Below the pieces are notes generated by a model that was not told the DNA's origin, did not search any database, and worked only from the letters and a program-made list of their open reading frames with translations. Shown in pieces: positions 10,536-21,898 of a stretch of DNA of 25,203 bases. Within the stretch, counting starts at the first letter, position 1, and the number at the start of each line of letters is the position of its first letter. The translations under genes and the position numbers were made by a program. This stretch comes from Larix sibirica (Eukaryota > Streptophyta > Pinopsida > Pinales > Pinaceae), in the NCBI GenBank assembly GCA_004151065.3, contig NWUY0300028036.1, positions 27,977 to 53,179 on the forward strand, read 5' to 3'.

Positions 10536-10884
10536 TCAAGCAACCATGTAATTGGTTAGAGTAGGAGCAGGATGAATAAGCTTGCTTCTCAAGCATTTCA
10601 TTTCCAGTGTGAATTCAATGGTTTTGTTTTTAGTAAAACAGTGCAGCAAAGCAATTGTATCGACTTCCAATAGAGAGTAGAATAAAGACTCCACCCTAAT
10701 GGAGAATGGCACTGCTATTTTCAGTTTTCAGTTGCAGGATAGCTTGGTTTACATTATGTGGTTAGTTTTAGTTTGCATAGTTTCATGACAGGTTGCAGAT
10801 GTTAGAGACAGTTCAGAAGAAGTCACACGGTCTGCAGGTTCTTGGAGCCCCACAGGGAGGATTCCATCCCCATCCAGAGCCAAA
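10536..10884 (+). other. Internal 3' non-coding region, unit 1
   Basis: This is the DNA between the Gag frame end and LTR2. A polypurine tract normally sits right against the LTR, but the sequence just before 10885 is GAGCCAAA, only weakly purine-rich. The nearest purine run, AGGGAGGA, is at about 10854-10861, 23 bases upstream. Priming may use a degraded tract. Otherwise the true LTR start may lie slightly upstream, with LTR1 lacking its first bases. Confidence 0.5.
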
Positions 10885-13286
10885 TGTTGGTACCAGAATC
10901 TTTCGTATAAAAAATTTTGGATTCCGGCAATGCACATGCGAAAAGGGACCCTGGTTTTCACTGCAAAAAAAGTCATGATTGTTTTGGTGTCAACCTGGTT
11001 AATTTGTCATTGTCTCAAACCCTCATATTCATTATTTTGTATGTCTCTGGCCTATGATATTTTTGATAACCTTAATACTATTCTTATCAAAGCCTCGTGA
11101 GCCTCCTTATGTCTTATCCTACAATTTACGCCAACTTTTCCAGCCCATAATTCTCCGTGTCAAAATTATTATTTGTCCCATTATGTCAAGTCTCGAAAAT
11201 GGTTTATCCTACAAATGGTCGTTTTATGGTTAAGATATTTTGAGAGGCTTCTTTGACTATATTTTAAGTGCCATTGAGTCATGCCAGTTTTATTTTAAAA
11301 TAAAATAAAATAAATTGTTATTGTAAAATCATTTTTATATTTGATTTTATTATAATAAATTTTATTTATTTTTATTTTGTTTTGTTACTTTTCCAAATGA
11401 AAATATCATGGATATTTTTCCTACAATATTCTAAGTGGAATCATGTTGGGATTATCTTAAGCATTAAGAGTTATGGCCAAATTTCACCTTCAAGTCTTTC
11501 CAAGTCAAATACTAAGTGTTGAAGAGCATCCACAAGGAGAGCCCATGTGCCAAATCACCTGCACCATGCGTAAATAAAAGAAGGGGAGAATTGTGTATTT
11601 AAACTGCATGGGATTCACTTACAGTCATCACCAATCATTGAGAGCACAAAAATCGAACCTGACCATCCAATAAGAAGAAGAGAATGCTTATTATCTGTTG
11701 AAATTTATGTTATTGTAGTTAACTTCAATTGCAATTCGTGATAAACAAGAGACGAATTTGAAAAAAATAAAACACGGGTTTTTTTGAGAACAGGGTGATT
11801 TAGAATAACCTCATTCATTTTTCTAACAACTATCATGGTTTAGTAGATACAACTGGTTCTTTTAGGTCATTTTTTCAAGAAATTCGCCTTCTATAAAAAC
11901 GTTTTATCAAAGATCATCACCAGTTTTTAAGACGTAGATTGGGAAATTTATTCTAGACGTGAATACAAGTGTTATTACACCTGGAAGCAGAGGAAACCTG
12001 TTAGCATAATGAACTCAGTGTATCCAGATTCAAAGGATCAAATTCAGATCAATATTTAAAATAAATTTCTGCTTCTTAAGGCATGAATACAACAGACGCA
12101 CAGGAAGCAAGACACCTAATAACAAGCAATTTTGGTTTGAGTTCATCTTCACGTTTCCAAGAAATATCTTTGCATTTGAAAGCCCAATTGGTAGAGCACT
12201 TGTTAATGACAGAATTAAAGCAATTCAACATAGATTTGGAATACCATATCTAATGATTATATTCAAACAGTATCCACACTTTCTATAAACAGATGGAAGA
12301 AATGAGCAACAGGGATAAGTTAAAATCCCTTATTTTGGGATCGAAACAAGAGGATAAATAAGTCCTTGATTTCAAGGAAAATAGATCAACATTTCTAGAC
12401 AAAGGATCAGTGGGCGGAGTATTTTGCTCAACACATGGAAGTGTTAAAGAAATTCATTCCAGATCTTATGGAAAATCTAGATCTCATCTCAATATTCAGA
12501 GAAGGCGGAGTCGACATTTTGAAGATTGAACTCAACTTTTGATGATTAGATCCGTAGTCAAAGAATAATTCCATATTTGAAGGTTTTCGACCACAATATT
12601 CCATATCTCTTGCAACTTATCCCAAATCATTTTTATTTTTAAATATTTTCTCCAGATTGTCGGTAACTACTTTTATGTTGTATTTCTATATATTCTATCA
12701 TTTTGTAATGGAAATAGGGGGAGTTGCAGCCGAGAGGCTGAGGGTGTTGTAGGAAGGATGGAGAGCCAGTGAGCCATATACTGGAAGGTCTAAGGCTTTT
12801 GCTCTGTAATTTCTATTGAATTAACAATAACTTGAGATTGGATTATATCAGTTATGAGCTTGTTTTAAACTGTCTTTAAATCTGAATACTGTGCAATTAT
12901 GTTTTAACTAGTTTTAGTTATGGATTCCTGAGCAACAATGTTTTTGTTGTGATTTCCCACGCTCAGATTTAGTATTTCAGATTCCATGTTTGGAATGTGT
13001 TTTTGAACAAGGTTCTTTACGTTAAGATATAATGAACTATTTTTTCTATATATTAATAATTAGCTTGAACCAGACTCATCATTGATATATCTCTTGTTTT
13101 AGTCCAGTTACTTAATGTCTTTCATAGAGATTGATGTTTTCAGTTAGCATATACCTTCTGTTATATTCTCTTAACTCCAATGCATAGCCACATACCCATT
13201 CAACTCAAGGAATTATTTTTCCCCGAGCTTTACGATGTGCTAGCCATGCTCTTTGTGAAGTCGGAGTGCATCTTTTAGCACAAGCA
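10885..13286 (+). repeat. LTR2 (about 2.40 kb, mosaic)
   Basis: The start is TGTTGGTACC and the end CACAAGCA. The first 470 bases (to 11354) match LTR3 (15881-16350). The part from 11476 to the end matches LTR1 (6480-8290). The middle 11355-11475 differs from both and is closer to LTR4. A head like the right-hand LTR and a tail like the left-hand LTR is the pattern expected from unequal crossing-over between LTRs. The odd middle segment does not fit a single crossover. Confidence 0.87.
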
Positions 13287-13291
13287 TATTT

Positions 13292-13309
13292 TGGTGTCGT
13301 TGTCGGGGA
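13292..13309 (+). other. Primer-binding site, tRNA-Asp type (unit 2)
   Basis: Identical to the site at 8296-8313, exactly 4996 bases further on, with the same three C-to-T changes from the tRNA-Asp complement. Confidence 0.87.
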
Positions 13310-13380
13310 GAGAAGAGTGAAGTGATCTTCCCTGGGAGAACAACATAGATCTAGCTCTTGATGGTAGACAAGAGAGGGAC

Positions 13381-15531
13381 ATGGAAATTGACAGTAACAA
13401 TATACCTGGAGACTCCACAAATAAAGACTCCACTGGAGGAAGGATCCTGCTGACAGAAAGATGAAAAGATGGAAGGAATAAAAAAGGTATCAGCTCATTA
13501 GTTTTCTCCATGAACTTTTGTTCTTTATCATCAGTTCATTCATGTCTTTCCCTTTATATATAAAGAGGATCATCTTATGCTTTGTCTATTCAGATGACCA
13601 TAAGTCTTCACTTGTATATCCCTCATTGGAGGAAGAAGGTTTACATGCTTCCTGTGTCGTAGATGTGGATCATGTCCCTTCACCTCGACCTATTGAGAAG
13701 AATGATGTATGTATTCACGTCGTTAATCTTGAACATGATTTGCCTTGTAACCATGAGGAAGATAAAATTGATTTATTACCTTCTCAAATCTTATCACCTA
13801 CTACCATCACTGCTTAAAATTCCTATCAACCTGTTGACATTGATCTTCCTCCCACAAAATTTCAGCCTAGAATCAGGGAGAAAATGTTTAAACCTTTAAG
13901 GCTTCCATATCACCTTCATCCTTATCCTCCCAACTTTTTTGAGTATCTTCCTCGGTTTACTGGAGAAAATCATATCATAGCTGAAAAGCATTTGGGAGAT
14001 TTTGTGAATTTCATTGATAATTTTGAAATGGTACATGAGGATGTTGTTTTGAGGTTGTTTTCCAAATCTTTGGTTGGGGATGTTGCTTTGTGGTTTAAAA
14101 ATATAGAAGTTATTTAAATTGGTTCATGGGTTGAGTTATATGATGCCTTCTCAGGATACTGGGGAGAGAACAAGTCCTTCAATCAGAACTTAACTGATTT
14201 TTATGCTCTGAGAAGGAAGGATGATGAAACTATTGATCGATTCAATATGAGGTTTCATAGCGTTTATTTCAGCATGCCTATTGAAATACGGCCTACTAAG
14301 GTTGTTTCCATGGTACATTATACAATGGCACAACATCCCTATCTATTCCTATACCTCAAAGAAAGAAATTCACCATCCTTGCAATGGATGTTTGTTGATG
14401 CAAAGGAAGTGGAGAGCAATCTTCGGGCATCTGCACAACTCTCTTGCCGGATCTTGGACAATGTTTTGGATACGGAAGAAACTGAAGAAGTATATGGAAA
14501 ACATGAAGCTTATCTGAGCTTGCAACTATTTCAGCATGCGTGTGCATCTTTTTCAGATCTTAAATCTTTTTCTGATCTTGAAATCATTAAATAATATTTT
14601 TCCAGTATTAAAGATTCTAACGTACATGCTTATAACGCATACCAGCAAGATGAATTTACATATGCAGCTGATCCTTTTCCTAATTATGAGCAAAGGGATG
14701 ATTTTGTTTATGATGAATATCATGAGAAAGATTTTGCATAAGGTGGTGACATTTTTGTTTCAAAGAAGGTTGCTTCCCCTTATCATCTTACTATTGAATT
14801 AGAAATCAATTAACATTCTTAGTTGATGATAACCTCCTTGATTGTATGATTTTGAACTTTGGTCAAGAAGATATGAAAGAGCTATAGGAACAAGTGATTT
14901 TGTTCTCTTTTTCATCAAAAAAGGGCTAGCGGGAAGAAAGTCAGCAAGGAAATAAAAAGGAGCATATTTCTGTATCAGCATGTATTAATTCTCCCAATAT
15001 TAACTTTGTATTTGACAGTTTTAGAGCAGATTTCCTAGAGGACAGTAAAGAGGAGGTTGAGAAATCATATGATCAGTCTACAGTGTTTTTTTCTTCAGAT
15101 AATGATGACCAAATATTTCCAAAGATCATCCAGCTTTCTTCATTCCTCAACCTGGATTTGCAACAGAATTTAAACAAACTACGATCAATAGTAAAATCAG
15201 TGAAGGTAGCCCGCAACAAACTTCAGTTTTGCAGAGAGATGAGATTGGTAGCAATTATAAAAATGGCCATATACAAAAACAATCCAATCTCCAACTGGCA
15301 CAACAGGAAAAGGTATTTCTTTATGAATTTTATGACCCTGCGACTGATTATCTAGATTCTTTGAGCATTACAGATGTCAAATCATTCTTGTTTAGTGGAT
15401 ATTTTTTTTGCTGTTTTTTCAAACTGCGTTTTTGTATGCCATGGATTCCTTCATTTTTCCAATTCAAATCAAGAGTGTCACCAATGAATTAGTTTCTTGC
15501 ATGGATTCATTGGAAAGTTGATTATACTTGA
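13381..15531 (+). pseudogene. gag: Decayed Gag-type gene, unit 2 (near-exact copy of unit 1)
   Basis: It has the same content as the unit 1 copy shifted by 4996 bases: the same Gag core, the same extension, and the same TAA, TAG and one-base deletion. Because every disabling change is shared, the copy was made after the gene had decayed, by DNA duplication or in silico. Independent evolution from an intact element is excluded. The only difference I noticed in the whole internal region is downstream of the frame, G at 10580 versus T at 15576. Confidence 0.83.
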
Positions 15532-15880
15532 TCAAGCAACCATGTAATTGGTTAGAGTAGGAGCAGGATGAATAATCTTGCTTCTCAAGCATTTCATTTC
15601 CAGTGTGAATTCAATGGTTTTGTTTTTAGTAAAACAGTGCAGCAAAGCAATTGTATCGACTTCCAATAGAGAGTAGAATAAAGACTCCACCCTAATGGAG
15701 AATGGCACTGCTATTTTCAGTTTTCAGTTGCAGGATAGCTTGGTTTACATTATGTGGTTAGTTTTAGTTTGCATAGTTTCATGACAGGTTGCAGATGTTA
15801 GAGACAGTTCAGAAGAAGTCACACGGTCTGCAGGTTCTTGGAGCCCCACAGGGAGGATTCCATCCCCATCCAGAGCCAAA
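15532..15880 (+). other. Internal 3' non-coding region, unit 2
   Basis: Same as 10536-10884 apart from the T at 15576. It ends against LTR3 with the same weak purine context and no clear polypurine tract. Confidence 0.5.
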
Positions 15881-17095
15881 TGTTGGTACCAGAATCTTTC
15901 GTATAAAAAATTTTGGATTCCGGCAATGCACATGCGAAAAGGGACCCTGGTTTTCACTGCAAAAAAAGTCATGATTGTTTTGGTGTCAACCTGGTTAATT
16001 TGTCATTGTCTCAAACCCTCATATTCATTATTTTGTATGTCTCTGGCCTATGATATTTTTGATAACCTTAATACTATTCTTATCAAAGCCTCGTGAGCCT
16101 CCTTATGTCTTATCCTACAATTTACGCCAACTTTTCCAGCCCATAATTCTCCGTGTCAAAATTATTATTTGTCCCATTATGTCAAGTCTCGAAAATGGTT
16201 TATCCTACAAATGGTCGTTTTATGGTTAAGATATTTTGAGAGGCTTCTTTGACTATATTTTAAGTGCCATTGAGTCATGCCAGTTTTATTTTAAAATAAA
16301 ATAAAATAAATTGTTATTGTAAAATCATTTTTATATTTGATTTTATTATATTAAATTTTATTTTGTTTTATTACATTAAATTTTATTTTGTTTTATTACT
16401 TTGCCAAATGAAAATATCGTGGATCATTTTCCTACAATATTCTAAGTGGCATCATGTTGGGATTGTCTTAAGCATTAAGAGTTATAGCCAAATTTCACCT
16501 TCAAGTCTTTCCAAGTCAAATACTAAGTGTTGAAGAGCATCCACAAGGAGAGCCCATGTGCCAAATCACCTGCACCATGCGTCAATAAAAGAAGGGGACA
16601 ATTGTGTATTTAAACTGCATGGGATTCACTTACAGTCATCACCAAGCATTGAGAGCACAAACATCGAACCTGACCATCAAATAAGAAGAATAGCAATGCT
16701 TATTATCTGTTGCAATTTATGTTATTGTAGTTAACTGCAAGTGCAGTTTGTAATCAAACATAGACGAATTTGAAAAAAATAAAACATGGGTTGTTTTGAG
16801 AACAGGGTGATTTAGAATAACCTCTTTCTGTTTTCTAACATCTATCACGTTCTAGTAGATACAACTAGTTCTTTTAGGCCGTTTTTTTCCAGAAATTCGC
16901 CTTCTATAAAAATGTTTTATCAAAGATCATCACCAGTTTTTAAGACGTAGATTGGGCGGTTTATTCTGGATTTGAATACAAGTGGTATTACACCTGGAAG
17001 CAGAGGAAACTTGTTAGCGTAATGAACTCAATGTATCCGGAGTCAAAGGATCAAATTCAGATCAACATTTAAAAGAAATCTCATCTTTTCAAGGC

Positions 17096-17305
17096 ATGAA
17101 TATAGCAGATGCACAAGAACTTAGCAAGACACCTGATACGAAGCGATTTTGGTTTGAGTTCATCTTCACGTTTCTAGGCAATATCTTTGCATTTGAAATC
17201 CCAATTGGCAGAGCACCTGTTAATGAAAAAATCAAAGTGGTTCAACATAGATTTGGAATACCATATGTAATGATTATATTCAAACAGTATTCACACTTTC
17301 TATAG
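17096..17305 (+). other. Short open frame in LTR3 (69 codons), shared in other LTRs
   Basis: The frame encodes KRFWFEFIFTF and QHRFGIPYVMIIFKQY segments, which I cannot assign to a family. Counterparts of the same central segment are open in LTR1 (about 7131-7290) and LTR4 (about 23460-23612). Most differences between LTR1 and LTR3 change the amino acid, so there is no sign of selection on the protein. It may be a captured or decayed coding fragment in the LTR leader. It is duplicated at 18455-18664. Confidence 0.35.
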
Positions 17306-17340
17306 ATAGATGCAAGAAATTAGCAACAGGGATAACTTAA

Positions 17341-17559
17341 AATCCCTTATTTTTGGATCGAAACAAGAGGATAAATAAGTCCCTGATTTCAAGGAAAATA
17401 GATCAACATTTCCAGATAGAGGATCAGTGGGAAGAGTATTTTGCTCAACACATGGCAGTGTTAAAGAACTCCATTCCATATCTTATGGAAAATGTAGATC
17501 CCATCTCAATATTTAGAGAAGGCGGAGTTGTCATTTTGAATATTGAACTCAGCTTTTGA
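17341..17559 (+). other. Second short open frame in LTR3
   Basis: Downstream of the first frame and in another phase, this stretch encodes DQWEEYFAQHMAVLKNSIPY and ISIFREGGVVIL and ends at the same TGA as the LTR1 version (about 7341-7545), which has one internal TAG. Between LTR1 and LTR3 I count roughly twelve amino-acid changes against about three silent ones, so protein-level constraint is not supported. It has no ATG start; the first codon after the upstream stop is AAT. It is duplicated at 18700-18918. Function unknown. Confidence 0.33.
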
Positions 17560-17674
17560 TGATTAGATCAGTAGTCAAAGAATAATTCCATATTTGAAGG
17601 TTTTCGACCACAGTATTCCAGATCTCTTGCAACTTATCCCAAATCATTTTTATTTTTAAATATTTTCTCCAGAT

Positions 17675-17675
17675 N
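17675..17675. other. Assembly gap (single N) inside LTR3
   Basis: A lone N sits exactly between two identical 1,358-bp copies. This is the expected result when overlapping contigs are placed end to end with a minimal gap. Confidence 0.93.
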
Positions 17676-19033
17676 TTGTAAAATCATTTTTATATTTGAT
17701 TTTATTATATTAAATTTTATTTTGTTTTATTACATTAAATTTTATTTTGTTTTATTACTTTGCCAAATGAAAATATCGTGGATCATTTTCCTACAATATT
17801 CTAAGTGGCATCATGTTGGGATTGTCTTAAGCATTAAGAGTTATAGCCAAATTTCACCTTCAAGTCTTTCCAAGTCAAATACTAAGTGTTGAAGAGCATC
17901 CACAAGGAGAGCCCATGTGCCAAATCACCTGCACCATGCGTCAATAAAAGAAGGGGACAATTGTGTATTTAAACTGCATGGGATTCACTTACAGTCATCA
18001 CCAAGCATTGAGAGCACAAACATCGAACCTGACCATCAAATAAGAAGAATAGCAATGCTTATTATCTGTTGCAATTTATGTTATTGTAGTTAACTGCAAG
18101 TGCAGTTTGTAATCAAACATAGACGAATTTGAAAAAAATAAAACATGGGTTGTTTTGAGAACAGGGTGATTTAGAATAACCTCTTTCTGTTTTCTAACAT
18201 CTATCACGTTCTAGTAGATACAACTAGTTCTTTTAGGCCGTTTTTTTCCAGAAATTCGCCTTCTATAAAAATGTTTTATCAAAGATCATCACCAGTTTTT
18301 AAGACGTAGATTGGGCGGTTTATTCTGGATTTGAATACAAGTGGTATTACACCTGGAAGCAGAGGAAACTTGTTAGCGTAATGAACTCAATGTATCCGGA
18401 GTCAAAGGATCAAATTCAGATCAACATTTAAAAGAAATCTCATCTTTTCAAGGCATGAATATAGCAGATGCACAAGAACTTAGCAAGACACCTGATACGA
18501 AGCGATTTTGGTTTGAGTTCATCTTCACGTTTCTAGGCAATATCTTTGCATTTGAAATCCCAATTGGCAGAGCACCTGTTAATGAAAAAATCAAAGTGGT
18601 TCAACATAGATTTGGAATACCATATGTAATGATTATATTCAAACAGTATTCACACTTTCTATAGATAGATGCAAGAAATTAGCAACAGGGATAACTTAAA
18701 ATCCCTTATTTTTGGATCGAAACAAGAGGATAAATAAGTCCCTGATTTCAAGGAAAATAGATCAACATTTCCAGATAGAGGATCAGTGGGAAGAGTATTT
18801 TGCTCAACACATGGCAGTGTTAAAGAACTCCATTCCATATCTTATGGAAAATGTAGATCCCATCTCAATATTTAGAGAAGGCGGAGTTGTCATTTTGAAT
18901 ATTGAACTCAGCTTTTGATGATTAGATCAGTAGTCAAAGAATAATTCCATATTTGAAGGTTTTCGACCACAGTATTCCAGATCTCTTGCAACTTATCCCA
19001 AATCATTTTTATTTTTAAATATTTTCTCCAGAT
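17676..19033 (+). repeat. Second copy of the exact 1,358-bp direct repeat
   Basis: This copy repeats 16317-17674 and then continues into the rest of LTR3 and the unit 3 internal region. It starts 34 bases before the point (16351) where LTR3 stops matching LTR2, so the contig end coincides with a branch in the repeat family. Confidence 0.9.
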
Positions 19034-19665
19034 TGTCGATAACTATTTTTATGTTGTATTTCTATATATTTTATCATTTTGTAATGGAAATAGGGGAGTT
19101 GCAGCCGAGAGGTGAGGGTGTTGTAGGAAGGATGGAGAGCCAGTGAGCCATATACTGGAAGGTCTAAGGCTTTTGCTCTGTAATTTCTATTGAATTAACA
19201 ATAACTTGAGATTGGATTATATCAGTTATGAGCTTGTTTTAAACTGTCTTTAAATCTGAATACTGTGCAATTATGTTTTAACTAGTTTTAGTTATGGATT
19301 CCTGAGCAACAATGTTTTTGTTGTGATTTCCCACGCTCAGATTTAGTATTTCAGATTCCATGTTTGGAATTTTTTTCTGAACAAGATTCTTTATGTTAAG
19401 ATATGATGAACTATTTTTTCTATATATTAGCAATCAGCTTGAACCAGACTCATCATTGATATATCTCTTGTTTTAATCCAGTTACTCGATATCTTTCATA
19501 GATCTTGATGTTTTCAGTTATATTATACCTTTTGCTATATTCTCTTAACTCCATTGCACAACCACATACCCATTCATTTCAAGGAATTATTTTTCCCTGA
19601 GCATTAAGATGTGTTAGCCATGCTCATTCTGCAGTCGGAGTGCATCTTTTAGCACAAACATCTTT

Positions 19666-19683
19666 TGGCGTCGTTGTCGGGGA
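19666..19683 (+). other. Primer-binding site, tRNA-Asp type (unit 3)
   Basis: TGGCGTCGTTGTCGGGGA differs from the tRNA-Asp complement at two positions, both C to T. It keeps one C that units 1 and 2 have lost, so it is the least decayed of the three sites. It lies five bases inside the LTR3 end. Confidence 0.9.
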
Positions 19684-19754
19684 GAGAAAAGTGAAGTGAT
19701 ATTCCCTGGGAGAACGACATAGATCCAGCTCATGATGGTAGATAAGAGAGGGAA

Positions 19755-21898
19755 ACAAAAATTGAATGTAATAATCTACCTGTCGACTCGACAATTAAAG
19801 ACTCCACTGGAGGAAGGATCCTGCTGACAGAAAGATGAAAAGACGGAAGGAAAAAAAAAGGTATTAGATCATTAGTTTTCTCCATGAACTTTTGTTCTTT
19901 CTCATCAATTCATTCTTGTCTCTCTCTTTATATATAAAGAGGATCATCCTATGCTTTGTCTATTCGGATGACCATAAGCCTTCACTTGTATATCCCTCAT
20001 TGGAGGAAGAAGGTTTACATGCTTCCTGTGTTGTGGATGTGGATCATGTCCCTTCACCTCGACCTATTGAGAAGAATGATGTATGTATTCATGTCCTTCT
20101 TGAACATGATTTGCCTTGAAACCATGAGGATCATAAAATTGATTTATTACCTTCTCAAATCTTATCACCTACTACCATCACTGCTGAAAATTCCTATCAA
20201 CCTGTTGAAATTGATCTTCCTCCCACAGAATTTCAGTCTAGAATCAGGGAGAACATGTTTAAACCTTTAAGGCTTCCATCTCACCTTCATCCTTATCCTC
20301 CCAACTTTTTTTATTATCTTCCTCGGTTTATTGGAGAAAATCATATCATAGCTGAAAATCATTTGGGAGCTTTTGAGAATTTCATTGATNNAAATGGTAC
20401 ATGAGGATGTTGTTTTGAGGTTGTTTTCCAAATATTTGGTTGGGGATGATGCTTTGTGGTTTAAAAATATAGAAGCTAGTTCTATTGGTTCATGGGTGGA
20501 GTTATATGATGCTTTTTCAAGATACTGGGGAGAGAACAAGTCCTTCGATCAATACTTAACCGATTTTTATGCTCTGAGAAGGAAGGATGATGAAACTATT
20601 GATTGATTCAATAGGAGGATTCATAGTGTTTATTTCAGCATGCCTATTGAAATCCGGACAACTAAGGTTGTTTCCATGGTACAGTATACAATGGCACAAC
20701 ATCTCGATCTATTCCTATACCTCAAAGAAATAAATTCACCATCCTTGCAGCGGATGTTTGCTGATGCAAAGGAAGTGGAGAGCAATCTTCAGGCATGTGC
20801 ACAACTCTCTTTCCATATCTTGGACAATGTTTTGGATACAGAAGAAACTGAAGAAGTATATGGACAACATGAAGCTTATCTGGGCTTTTAATTGTTTTAG
20901 CATGCTTGCGCATCATTTTCATATATTAAATCTTTTTCTGATCTTGAAATCATTAAATCAGATTTTTCCATTATTAAATACGCAATTGTACATGCTTATA
21001 ACGCATACCAGCAAGATGAATTTACATATGCAGCTGATCCTTTTCCTAATTATGAGCAAAGGGATGATTTTTTTAATGATGAATATCATGAGAAAGATTT
21101 TGCAGAAGGTGGTGACATTTCTGTTTCAGAGAAGGTTGTTGCCACTTATCATCTTACTATTGACTTAGAAAATCAATTAACATTCTTAGTTGATGATAAG
21201 CTCCTTGATTGTATGATTTTGAACTTTGGTCAAGAAGATACGAAGGAGCTACAGGAACAAGTGATTTTGTTCTCTTTTTCATCAAAAAATGGCCAACAAA
21301 AGAAATTCAACAAGCAAATACAAGGGAGTAGATTTCTGTATCAACATGTATTAATTCTCCCAGTATTAACTTTGTATCTGACAGTTTTAGAGTAGATTTC
21401 TCAGAGGACAGAAAGAGGAGGTTGAGAACTCATATGATCAGTCTGCGGTGCTTTTTTCTTCGGAGAATGATGACCAAATATTTCCAAATATCAACCATCT
21501 TGCTTTCATCATTCCTCAACCTAGATCTGCAGCAGAATTTAAACAAACTACAATCAACACTGAAATTAATGAAGGTAGCCCACAACAACCTTCAGTTTTG
21601 CAGATAGATGATATTGGTAGCAGTTATAAAATGGCCATATACAAATATAATCCAATCTCCAAATAGAACAACATGAAAAGGTATTTCTTTATGACTTTTA
21701 TGACCATGTGGCTGATTATCTGGAGTCTTTGAGCATTGCAGATGTCAAATCATTCTTGTTTAGTGGATATTGTTTCTGTTGTTTTTTCAAACTGCGTTTT
21801 TGTATGCCATGGATTCCTTCACTTTTTTATTCAGATCAAGAGTGTCACCAATGAATCAGTTTCTTGAATGGATTCATTGGAAAGTTCATTATACTTGA
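19755..21898 (+). pseudogene. gag: Decayed Gag-type gene, unit 3 (diverged copy)
   Basis: Same architecture as units 1 and 2, but independently decayed. The Gag core lies at about 20300-20800, including SWVELYDAFSRYWGENKS. The extension ends with a FLFSGYCFCCFFKLRFCMPW segment and QFLEWIHWK before TGA at 21896-21898. Its own lesions are TGA at 20117, TGA at 20604, two stops near 20890, and frameshifts near 21300 and 21660. The leader ATG of unit 1 is absent. An NN at 20390 replaces what are seven bases in unit 1; restoring that length would bring upstream and downstream frames into register. Several positions that are stops in units 1 and 2 are sense codons here. No pol motifs are present. 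Confidence 0.82.
20390..20391. other. Assembly gap (NN) inside the unit 3 gag core
   Basis: Alignment with unit 1 shows that seven bases are expected where two N are written. The gap is therefore a placeholder, and the apparent frameshift here should not be counted as a mutation. Confidence 0.88.

Larger units (their letters stand above)
16317..17674 (+). repeat. First copy of an exact 1,358-bp direct repeat
   Basis: Bases 16317-17674 recur at 17676-19033 with no difference seen, separated only by the N at 17675. Both copies start TTGTAAAATC and end TTCTCCAGAT. Exact identity and an abutting N point to two contigs whose ends overlap but were not merged. Confidence 0.9.
15881..19660 (+). repeat. 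LTR3 (inflated by an apparent assembly duplication)
   Basis: The start is TGTTGGTACC and the end CACAAACA. The apparent length of 3,780 bases falls to about 2,421 if the repeated 1,359 bases are removed, which agrees with LTR1 and LTR2. The head (to 16350) equals LTR2, the next block to 16582 equals LTR1, and from 16583 it becomes a third, more diverged type, beginning with GTCAATAAAAG where LTR1 and LTR2 have GTAAATAAAAG. Confidence 0.8.

Noticed and set aside
16317-19033. A regulatory or satellite-like 1.36-kb tandem repeat
   Set aside because: Only two exact copies with an N between them; unmerged contig overlap is the simpler explanation.
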